From: Sva-07 sp031426215
Lineage (GTDB): Bacteria > Actinomycetota > Acidimicrobiia > Acidimicrobiales > Ilumatobacteraceae
Direction of reading: 5' to 3'
Assembly (NCBI GenBank): GCA_031426215.1
Contig: JANPKU010000107.1
Coordinates: 1 to 6,239 of the forward strand
Length of the DNA: 6,239 bases
Shown: positions 1 to 4,282 of the stretch, one piece after another
How the letters are laid out: each line of letters begins with the position of its first letter
Numbering within the stretch: position 1 is the stretch's first letter
The notes under the pieces: model-generated
Seen by the model: the letters and a program-made list of their open reading frames with translations, nothing else
What the model was told of the DNA's origin: nothing
The model's database searches: none
Program-made: the position numbers and the translations under genes

Positions 1-43
1 GTTGTGTGCCGTCGCCATCGTCGACGCCGTGGGTATCGAGTGA
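1..43 (+). CDS. 3' end of an unidentified gene (partial)
   Basis: Reading frame 2 is open from the left edge and ends with TGA at 41-43. The visible C-terminus is LCAVAIVDAVGIE, a hydrophobic strand-like stretch followed by an acidic end. The stop overlaps the ATG of the next gene by one base (TGATG), the junction style used throughout the window, which supports this frame as coding. Too little is visible to name a family. Confidence 0.6.
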   Translation, partial: LCAVAIVDAVGIE

Positions 44-501
44 TGAACGTCGCCGACATGAGCCCCGAACTGAGCGCCGGGATTCGACTCGCTCAGGGGA
101 TCGACCATTCCGAGGATCTCAACGAACGCTTCGCCGACTACGTCGCCTCGACGGCGTTCTCGATCTCGCTTAGCCGCAACATGGTGCTCACTTTCCTGTC
201 GCTCGCGCACGCAATCCGGGAGGGCCACGAGCGGTCGCGGCGGTCGCTGCATGACGGTGCGCTCACAGCGCTGGAACGTCGTGGGCTCATCGAAGTGGAA
301 TGGCAGCCACGCAACTACACCCCCGAGGCTCGGAAGCGTCCGACGTGGGCGAACACGGCGTCCATCACGACCGCTGGGAAGCTGGTGTTACAACTGCTCG
401 CCGAGGCGGGACAGGCGCCGCGGATGGTCACGCCGATGCCACCGCCCGTGCCGGGTTGGACCGATCCCCGTCCGAAGATCGATATGGGGACGCTGCGATG
501 A
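43..501 (+). CDS. 152-aa protein with winged-helix-like segment
   Basis: I start this at ATG 43, not the GTG at 4, because ATG 43 sits in a TGATG overlap with the upstream stop and the 13 residues before it are an Arg-rich artefact. Residues 47-80 read as helices ending in ALERRGLIEVEW. They are followed at 107-118 by SITTAGKLVLQL. The pattern 'RRGLI, beta strand, T.AGK' is typical of winged-helix DNA-binding proteins of the MarR/PadR kind. The C-terminal 30 residues are Pro-rich and probably disordered. A DNA-binding or regulatory role is inferred from this pattern only; no signal peptide or membrane segment is visible. The family assignment is weak. Confidence 0.7.
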   Translation: MNVADMSPELSAGIRLAQGIDHSEDLNERFADYVASTAFSISLSRNMVLTFLSLAHAIREGHERSRRSLHDGALTALERRGLIEVEWQPRNYTPEARKRPTWANTASITTAGKLVLQLLAEAGQAPRMVTPMPPPVPGWTDPRPKIDMGTLR

Positions 502-671
502 GAACGCCTCGCGAACAGTCCCAAATTGGTACGCATCTCGCGATCGCCGACGCCCCCGTGACGGCACGGATCGTGACGGACTACACCTCCTACCGCTACT
601 TCGGTGGTCGGCACGACTTCGACACCTGGTGGGCCCGGCACGCAGACGACTACTCGGCGGTCTCGTCGTGA
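498..671 (+). CDS. 57-aa hypothetical protein
   Basis: The ATG at 498 overlaps the previous stop (ATGA) and has a ribosome site GGGGA at 486-490, seven bases upstream. The protein is rich in aromatic residues in its second half (DYTSYRYFGG, DFDTWWARH). It has no membrane segment or recognisable motif. The frame is open further upstream, but ATG 498 is the only start that fits the junction style. The function is unknown. Confidence 0.65.
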   Translation: MRTPREQSQIGTHLAIADAPVTARIVTDYTSYRYFGGRHDFDTWWARHADDYSAVSS

Positions 672-808
672 CCGGCAACGTCGCCGTCTGGCTCGCTGCC
701 GTCGTGTCGTGTGTCGGCATCGTCGCCTACCTCGTGTCCTGCTACCGGCTCGATCGTCGAGAGGCTGAACGCCGGTCGGAACGTCGACAAGGAAGGGCTG
801 ATCGCTAA
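668..808 (+). CDS. 46-aa single-pass membrane protein
   Basis: The GTG at 668 overlaps the previous stop (GTGA). Residues 4-25 (NVAVWLAAVVSCVGIVAYLVSC) form one clear hydrophobic helix. The rest is strongly basic, with many Arg (RLDRREAERRSERRQGR), which by the positive-inside rule puts the C-terminus in the cytoplasm. Tiny proteins of this shape are common in phage early regions and some change the host envelope, but nothing here points to a specific role. The ribosome site is weak (GGCGG near 656), so translation is probably coupled to the upstream gene. Confidence 0.6.
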   Translation: MTGNVAVWLAAVVSCVGIVAYLVSCYRLDRREAERRSERRQGRADR

Positions 809-978
809 TGAGCGCACGTCTACAAGAGATCGAACTCGTCAACCGACACGGCCAACGCTGCACGGTGTTCCGATACGCACTCGTCATCGACCTGTGTGAC
901 CACGAACACAACGAAGGCGACGCCATGTGCGAGGACGCCCGTGAAGCCTTGACCAGCAACAGGGCCACCGTGCGATGA
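808..978 (+). CDS. 56-aa protein with Cys/His cluster
   Basis: This is a short gene filling the space between two overlap junctions: TAATG at 806-810 on the left and ATGA at 975-978 on the right. A ribosome site GGAAGGG lies at 791-797. The protein begins MSARLQEIELVNRHGQRC and contains C18, C30, H32, H34 and C41, with CDHEHNEGDAMC as its core. These could bind a zinc ion, but the spacing matches no family I can name. The N-terminal half looks like beta strands. The function is unknown. Confidence 0.65.
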   Translation: MSARLQEIELVNRHGQRCTVFRYALVIDLCDHEHNEGDAMCEDAREALTSNRATVR

Positions 979-1166
979 ACGCCAGGGACGACTACCCCAA
1001 ACTGGCAAACAAGGCGGCCAACCCAGCCATCTGGTTCAGCGGCGGCGAGTGCCGCAAGGCGCTTGATGAGATCGACCGTCTGCGCAAAGCCCTGAGGGCA
1101 GCTGACGGCTACTGGGAGTGGCTGTTTGATGATGGTCCATACCCCGAAGCAGGCGGTGAGCGATGA
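975..1166 (+). CDS. 63-aa hypothetical helical protein
   Basis: The ATG at 975 overlaps the previous stop by four bases. The central part, residues 25-43 (ECRKALDEIDRLRKALRAA), is a charged helix with leucine/isoleucine spacing that suggests a short coiled coil. It is followed by an aromatic acidic patch, YWEWLFDDGPY. Many phage early genes encode such small helical proteins that bind a host partner, but no partner can be proposed. No membrane segment or metal site is visible. Confidence 0.65.
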   Translation: MNARDDYPKLANKAANPAIWFSGGECRKALDEIDRLRKALRAADGYWEWLFDDGPYPEAGGER

Positions 1167-1417
1167 ACGTCCTCCAAGCCATCGCCGTCGGTCTCGGCAT
1201 CCTCTGGGCGTGCACCGCCGCCTTCTTCGTCGGTATCTGGGTGGCGTGCCTCGTCATGGAACGTCGCCTTCGTCGCTGGGACATCATCGACACGATCACC
1301 GAGGCTGAGGCGATCCTCGAGGTCACCGAGAAGGTGCGTGCCACGACACCGCCGCTCGCCCCGGAGTTCCTCGCTGACCTCGTGAACGAACACTGCAAGT
1401 CGCAGAGGTCGTTGTGA
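1163..1417 (+). CDS. 84-aa membrane-anchored protein
   Basis: The ATG at 1163 overlaps the previous stop, with a purine-rich GGCGGTGA just upstream. Residues 4-31 (from LQAIAVGLGI to VACLV) form one long hydrophobic helix. A basic patch (ERRLRRW) follows, so the remaining 50 residues should lie in the cytoplasm. That tail is amphipathic and acidic (IIDTITEAEAILEVTEKV) and likely helical. It sits directly before the methyltransferase gene and overlaps it. The function is unknown; membrane anchoring is the only property I can support. Confidence 0.7.
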   Translation: MNVLQAIAVGLGILWACTAAFFVGIWVACLVMERRLRRWDIIDTITEAEAILEVTEKVRATTPPLAPEFLADLVNEHCKSQRSL

Positions 1418-2076
1418 GTCGGCCACTCCTGCTCGACCTGTTCTGCTGCGAAGGCGGCGCCGCGGTGGGCTACCACCGAGCCGGGTTCGACGTCATCGGC
1501 GTGGACATCGACCCTCAGCCGAACTACCCGTTCGAGTTCGTCCAGGCCGACGCGCTCGCACCACCGTTCGACATCGCGCGGTTTGACGCAATCCACGCAT
1601 CGCCGCCGTGTCAGGCCCACTCGACGATCACACCGGACAAGTCCAAGCACGTTGATCTGATACCCGCGACGCGTGAGCTACTTCAGAAGTTCAACGGCCC
1701 GTGGGTCATCGAGAACGTCGAGGGCGCTCGTCGATCGCTGGTGAACCCGCTCCGTCTATGCGGCTCATCGTTCGGGCTGAGGGTCCGGCGGCATCGCTAC
1801 TTCGAGTCGAACGCCCACGTGCTGTCACTTCCGTGCCACCACAGGACTCAGGGTCGACCAACGGGCGTGTACGGCGACCACCCGCAGAACGACCACGAGT
1901 ATCTCCGGCCGGACGGTACCCGTCGAGGAGCGAAGGCGGTGTCCGATCAAGACGCGCGTGATGCGATGGGGATGCCGTGGGCCACATGGCACGGCTGCAC
2001 ACAGGCGATCCCGCCGGCCTACACCGAGTTCATCGGCCGCCAGTTGATCGACCAGATCGCGCAGGCCGCCGCATGA
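1414..2076 (+). CDS. DNA (cytosine-5) methyltransferase, compact phage type
   Basis: This enzyme transfers a methyl group from S-adenosylmethionine to carbon 5 of cytosine in DNA. Motif I is DLFCCEGGAAVGYHRAGF at 8-25 (cofactor binding), with acidic residues D31 and D46 as motifs II and III. Motif IV is SPPCQAHS at 63-70 with catalytic C66, and motif VI is ENV at 100-102. A motif VIII-like RVRRHRYF lies at 123-130. DARDAMGMPW at 180-189 stands for motif IX and PPAYTEFIGRQL at 200-211 for motif X. At 220 residues it is shorter than most family members: only about 45 residues lie between motifs VIII and IX, so the target-recognition domain is minimal. The GTG start has AGAGG at 1404-1408. No restriction enzyme is adjacent, so it is an orphan, as is usual in phages. 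It may protect phage DNA or mark it. Confidence 0.93.
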   Translation: MSRPLLLDLFCCEGGAAVGYHRAGFDVIGVDIDPQPNYPFEFVQADALAPPFDIARFDAIHASPPCQAHSTITPDKSKHVDLIPATRELLQKFNGPWVIENVEGARRSLVNPLRLCGSSFGLRVRRHRYFESNAHVLSLPCHHRTQGRPTGVYGDHPQNDHEYLRPDGTRRGAKAVSDQDARDAMGMPWATWHGCTQAIPPAYTEFIGRQLIDQIAQAAA

Positions 2077-2195
2077 TCGCCGTCTTCGTTCTCCTCGTCG
2101 CCGCAACGGTCGCAGTGTCCGTGTTTCGGTCGTTCCGTCACGCCGCCGCTGCACACATGATCGATCGGCTCAACCGCACGGAAGGTGATGGCTGA
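2073..2195 (+). CDS. 40-aa single-pass membrane peptide
   Basis: The ATG at 2073 overlaps the methyltransferase stop (ATGA). Residues 1-18 (MIAVFVLLVAATVAVSVF) are a membrane helix, followed by a basic stretch with RSFRH. The C-terminus RTEGDG is encoded by the first copy of the 22-bp junction repeat. The frame is open further left, but only ATG 2073 gives a junction like the others. It is the third membrane mini-protein in the window. The function is unknown. Confidence 0.6.
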   Translation: MIAVFVLLVAATVAVSVFRSFRHAAAAHMIDRLNRTEGDG

Positions 2196-2197
2196 TG
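2176..2197 (+). repeat. Junction repeat copy 1 (RBS plus stop/start)
   Basis: First of three copies of a 22-bp direct repeat: GCAC, then the ribosome site GGAAGGTG at 2180-2187, then ATGGC and TGATG. The spacing from ribosome site to the ATG at 2195 is seven bases, which is optimal. This copy differs from the other two by one base (T instead of C at 2189). Confidence 0.85.
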
Positions 2198-2578
2198 CCC
2201 CGCCGGATGTCGTGCTCGATGACCATCGACGCAGTGCGCGATCGCACGAAGACCGTCACCCGTCGCCACCCCAACACGTGGCAGGCGCTGAAGCCTGGCG
2301 ACCGTCTCACGCTCATCGAGAAAGGCATGGGATTGCCGAAGGGCTCCCGCCAGGTCGTGCTCGCGGAGGTGGAGATCGTCGACGTCCGTGTCGAAACGCT
2401 CCGTCACGTGAACGATGCTGAGTGCCGCCGCGAGGGCCTGCCGTTGATGAGTGCCGAGGAGTTCCGTGAGTTCTGGGCGGAATCCCACGGATACCGATCC
2501 GGTGTAGCAGGCCTCTGGAACATCCCGTGCCGCCGCATCGAGTGGCGCTACCTCGTGCGCACGGAAGGTGACGGCTGA
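2195..2578 (+). CDS. ASCH/PUA-like domain protein
   Basis: The 127-aa protein fits the ASCH domain, a small PUA-related beta-barrel that binds RNA or modified nucleotides. Signs are the N-terminal TKTVTRRHP (18-26), the turn LKPGDRLTLIEKG (32-44), a beta strand VVLAEVEIVDVRVETL, and ECRREGLP...EEFREFW. K19 and T22 stand exactly as the K and T of the KTIT motif in the E. coli N4-acetylcytidine amidohydrolase YqfB, and E80 is a plausible match for its glutamate; that comparison is from memory. The protein may bind or hydrolyse a modified base, but binding alone is equally possible. It lies near the DNA methyltransferase and is bounded on both sides by copies of the junction repeat, so its last residues are RTEGDG. 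Confidence 0.8.
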   Translation: MPRRMSCSMTIDAVRDRTKTVTRRHPNTWQALKPGDRLTLIEKGMGLPKGSRQVVLAEVEIVDVRVETLRHVNDAECRREGLPLMSAEEFREFWAESHGYRSGVAGLWNIPCRRIEWRYLVRTEGDG

Positions 2579-2580
2579 TG
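2559..2580 (+). repeat. Junction repeat copy 2 (RBS plus stop/start)
   Basis: Second copy, extended by one base to 2558 when compared with copy 1. It has GGAAGGTG at 2563-2570, then ACGGC and TGATG, so the ATG at 2578 is again seven bases from the ribosome site. The sequence after the ATG is unrelated to that after the other copies. Confidence 0.85.
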
Positions 2581-2760
2581 AACAGCCATCTCACCATGAT
2601 CGAGAACCTCGTCGGCATCATGCAGCTCCGCGAGAGCGGTCACGGGGCGATGGTCCCCGCCGAGTTCAGGGACTACGACGACGAGACGCTCGCCAAGATG
2701 CTGTGCAGCCTCGCCGTCACGCATCTCGACTCAGTCAGCGGCACGGAAGGTGACGGCTGA
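2578..2760 (+). CDS. 60-aa hypothetical protein of the repeat-bounded set
   Basis: The whole gene lies between repeat copies 2 and 3. The protein has an N-terminal helix (HLTMIENLVGIMQLRESG), an acidic centre (FRDYDDETLAKML) and the shared tail TEGDG. The pattern 'F.DYDDETLAKMLCSLAVTHLD' suggests two amphipathic helices. No catalytic or metal-binding motif is seen. The function is unknown. Both its start and its stop are set by repeat copies, so it looks like an exchangeable one-gene unit. Confidence 0.7.
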   Translation: MNSHLTMIENLVGIMQLRESGHGAMVPAEFRDYDDETLAKMLCSLAVTHLDSVSGTEGDG

Positions 2761-2762
2761 TG
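2741..2762 (+). repeat. Junction repeat copy 3 (RBS plus stop/start)
   Basis: Third copy, identical over 22 bases to copy 2. GGAAGGTG lies at 2745-2752, and TGATG at 2758-2762 joins the stop of one gene to the start of the next. I found no further copy by reading the rest of the window; other junctions have different ribosome sites. Confidence 0.85.
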
Positions 2763-3176
2763 GCTGAAGATGCCTTGGACCTGATCGACCGCGACCACGC
2801 GTTTGAGTCGATCACGCTTCACCAACAGCTCGCCAGTGCGCTGAGTCGAGCGACGGCCGCAGACGAGGACTACAGAGACCTCAGCAAGCGCGCAGCGTAC
2901 GCAGAGGAGGCACTCCGATCGGCGGTGGCGGCGGTTGATGTGTTGCAGGCGCGTCTCGCAGGCCACTGGGGTTTGGATGCCAAGTTCGTGCCTGACGCAG
3001 CACTGCCGCCGCGCTCTGCTGCGTCGGGCACTTCATCCGTGTCGGACACGGGACCCCCGCCCGTCCGCGTGTCCGGCACACCTCACGCTGCTCCCGTCGT
3101 AGTTCATGCCGACGGTCCAAGCGTCTCCCCAGCCGCCGAGAACGACGTTCAGCGAACAGTAAGGACCACGCCGTGA
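2760..3176 (+). CDS. 138-aa protein: helical N-terminus, disordered tail
   Basis: The ATG at 2760 is set by repeat copy 3. Residues 1-70 are helical and charged (DLIDRDHAFESITLHQQLAS, then AAYAEEALRSAVAAVDVLQA) and likely form a coiled coil. From about residue 80 the chain is rich in Pro, Ser, Ala, Thr and Val (LPPRSAASGTSSVSDTGPPP and onward) and looks disordered. The third-codon-position GC bias appears weaker in this tail than in the first half. A scaffold or adaptor role is possible, but nothing proves it. The stop overlaps the next GTG. Confidence 0.7.
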   Translation: MAEDALDLIDRDHAFESITLHQQLASALSRATAADEDYRDLSKRAAYAEEALRSAVAAVDVLQARLAGHWGLDAKFVPDAALPPRSAASGTSSVSDTGPPPVRVSGTPHAAPVVVHADGPSVSPAAENDVQRTVRTTP

Positions 3177-3568
3177 GCACAACCTACTTCGTACGTCGAC
3201 ACAGCACATCGGAAACCAGCGAGCACGCTACGGATGGGGACGCAACGGCACACGCTGGCGTGATGGCCGTGCTTCATGGCGGCGTTTGGCTGGTGATCCG
3301 AAAGACGGGTCGGCTGTCGACGGTCGTGCGTCGTCGGTGTGCAGACGTCCCTTACCCGAAGAACACACCCGCCGAGCGACAAGTAAGGAGCGTGAACGAT
3401 CAGTGCGAGCATCGATTCCCGCTGCCGTCGTGGATGGGTCCAAACCAGGATGATCCGTGTCGCTGCGATCTCGGCGTGGGCCACGCGGCCCCACACTCCT
3501 GTGAGCACCTTCGTGGCACTGGGCAAGCCAGAGCAAACCCCGAAGTTCCCACCGAGGCCGGTGCTTGA
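3173..3568 (+). CDS. 131-aa protein with C-terminal Cys/His zinc-like domain
   Basis: The GTG at 3173 has AAGGA at 3161-3165, seven bases upstream, and overlaps the previous stop. The first 73 residues hold a short beta-rich patch (GVMAVLHGGVWLVIRKTG) but no known domain. Residues 76-112 carry ordered Cys and His: C78, H80, C96, C98, H104, H108, C110, H112, likely binding one or two zinc ions. The end of this cluster (RC, then H-S-C-E-H) resembles the protein at 3843-3989. An in-frame GTG at 3392 (residue 74) follows TAAGGAG, but with only one base of spacing; it could be a second start giving a 58-aa protein made of the zinc part alone. The function is unknown. Confidence 0.65.
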   Translation: MSTTYFVRRHSTSETSEHATDGDATAHAGVMAVLHGGVWLVIRKTGRLSTVVRRRCADVPYPKNTPAERQVRSVNDQCEHRFPLPSWMGPNQDDPCRCDLGVGHAAPHSCEHLRGTGQARANPEVPTEAGA

Positions 3569-3843
3569 TGGGCAAGGTCTTCGAACTTCCCGAGCCGCGC
3601 AACACCCACGTCAACATCGTCGAGTTCCGTGCGCGTCGACGCAGCGAACAACGACACCCGTCGCAACGGTCACCGAAGATGTACGACCAGGATCTCGACG
3701 CCAACGCCGCTGACCGGTGCGTGGTGCTCACGAAGATCGAGGCGGCACACATCGCCACGCTGCTCAACGTCGCCCGAGCGCACCTGCCAAGCCCGAAGGC
3801 CGTCGACCAGTGCATTGCGATCCTCACGGGGAAGCGGCGCTGA
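3568..3843 (+). CDS. 91-aa hypothetical protein
   Basis: The ATG at 3568 lies in a TGATG overlap, so I prefer it to the TTG three bases earlier. The N-terminal half is basic and probably flexible (FRARRRSEQRHPSQRSPK). The C-terminal half (VVLTKIEAAHIATLLNVARA, then HLPSPKAVDQCIAIL) looks like a bundle of two or three helices. This basic-arm-plus-helices layout would allow nucleic-acid binding, but no named fold is evident. It overlaps the next gene by one base. Confidence 0.65.
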   Translation: MGKVFELPEPRNTHVNIVEFRARRRSEQRHPSQRSPKMYDQDLDANAADRCVVLTKIEAAHIATLLNVARAHLPSPKAVDQCIAILTGKRR

Positions 3844-3989
3844 TGGGTCAGTGCCATGGGACTAAGCGGTATGCGCTGCGGTGTCTCAACCAGGCAAGAC
3901 CGGGCGAGCACACCTGCGCCCATCACGCCCACCAGGACGTCTCGGCGCTTGTCGAGATGCGCCGACGACGGGGAGCAGCGGGTAGCTGA
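3843..3989 (+). CDS. 48-aa Cys/His mini-protein
   Basis: The ATG at 3843 has GGGGAAG at 3828-3834, eight bases upstream. The protein begins MGQCHGTKRYALRC and continues through H23-T-C25-A-H27-H28, giving a likely zinc site from C4, C14, H23, C25 and H27 or H28. The basic tail (EMRRRRGAAGS) could contact nucleic acid. The layout Q-C-x, then R-C-x8-H-T-C-x-H, parallels residues 77-112 of the product of 3173-3568, so the two look like relatives. The last 20 bases of the gene also form the 5' half of the cloverleaf-like element at 3970-4026, an overlap that could reduce confidence in the exact C-terminus. Confidence 0.7.
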   Translation: MGQCHGTKRYALRCLNQARPGEHTCAHHAHQDVSALVEMRRRRGAAGS

Positions 3990-4026
3990 CTGATCAGGTC
4001 CCGGTTCGACTCCGGCCCTCCCCACC
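3970..4026 (+). other. Miniature cloverleaf, tRNA-like element or tRNA remnant
   Basis: Read by eye, this folds into four contiguous stems. The acceptor is GGGGAG (3970-3975) with CTCCCC (4018-4023). The first hairpin is CAGC/GCTG at 3976-3988 with loop GGGTA. The second is a weak hairpin, ACT/GGT, at 3989-3999 with loop GATCA. The third is CCGG/CCGG at 4001-4015 with the canonical T-loop TTCGACT. ACC follows the acceptor at 4024-4026. The D-arm region (GAGCAGCGGGTAGCT) and the T-arm recall bacterial initiator tRNA, but about 11 bases of the anticodon arm are missing and no usable anticodon remains. It may be a decayed tRNA, an RNA-processing signal or an attachment-site core. It overlaps the end of the gene before it. 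Confidence 0.45.
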
Positions 4027-4063
4027 GACTGAACACCCACCCACGACATCCAAGGGGGATGCA
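4027..4063 (+). promoter_or_regulatory. Short leader with strong ribosome site before the recombination cassette
   Basis: This is the remainder of the only non-coding gap in the window. It is C/A-rich and unstructured, then ends with AAGGGGG at 4052-4058, five bases before the ATG at 4064. This is one of the strongest ribosome sites here and fits independent translation initiation after the gap. I see no convincing -10/-35 promoter pair and no terminator with a T-tract. Confidence 0.5.
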
Positions 4064-4282
4064 ATGCGATTCCACATGAACACTCTTGAACCACCCGACT
4101 CCAACGACGCCATCATCGAGGCGTACGAATCATCGGAGGAGTTCGTCACCGACGCACTCGATTGGGCCATCGAGAACCCGACGCCCGAGCTGATCGAGGC
4201 GGCGCTCGACCCGTACCGGGCGTCGGCCAGATACGCCACCGCACTCGACGACATCGAAGCCGACGAACGGACCGTGGCGTGA
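4064..4282 (+). CDS. 72-aa strongly acidic protein
   Basis: The ATG at 4064 follows AAGGGGG by five bases. The product has 18 Asp/Glu but only four Arg and no Lys, so it is highly negative. It appears helical (NDAIIEAYESSEEFVTDALD, then PELIEAALDPYRASARYATA). It is the first gene of the block holding the exonuclease and annealing protein and overlaps the exonuclease by one base. In lambda the matching place is held by Gam, an acidic inhibitor of RecBCD that mimics DNA; this protein shows no sequence likeness to Gam that I can see, so an inhibitor or DNA-mimic role is only a guess. It could equally be a small accessory protein. Confidence 0.7.
   Translation: MRFHMNTLEPPDSNDAIIEAYESSEEFVTDALDWAIENPTPELIEAALDPYRASARYATALDDIEADERTVA

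Noticed and set aside
251..667. Longer version of the 668-808 membrane gene
   Set aside because: The upstream part is an Arg/Ser/Trp-rich shadow of two other genes, while GTG 668 has the standard GTGA overlap.
315..968. 217-codon open frame on the minus strand
   Set aside because: It is antisense to four + strand genes with coupled junctions and has no recognisable motif or ribosome site that I can see.
1414..2578. Restriction-modification system
   Set aside because: The methyltransferase is clear, but no neighbour has a restriction nuclease motif. The ASCH protein lacks nuclease residues, and the PDDEXK protein is a recombination exonuclease far downstream.
3952..4024. A full-length functional tRNA ending at 4024
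   Set aside because: When normal spacing is imposed from the T-arm backwards, neither the acceptor nor the anticodon stem pairs. Only the shortened 54-nt form folds.
3990..4063. Rho-independent terminator in the gap
   Set aside because: The CCGG/CCGG hairpin is only 4 bp and is followed by a C-rich stretch with no T-tract.
3228..4094. 288-codon open frame on the minus strand
   Set aside because: It runs opposite four tightly overlapping + strand genes and the cloverleaf element. The composition is Arg/Ser-rich and no domain is visible.
4162..4281. Upstream extension of the exonuclease to ATG 4162
   Set aside because: The added 40 residues are Arg/Gly-rich and overlap the acidic gene in another frame. 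The conserved family N-terminus begins just after ATG 4282.
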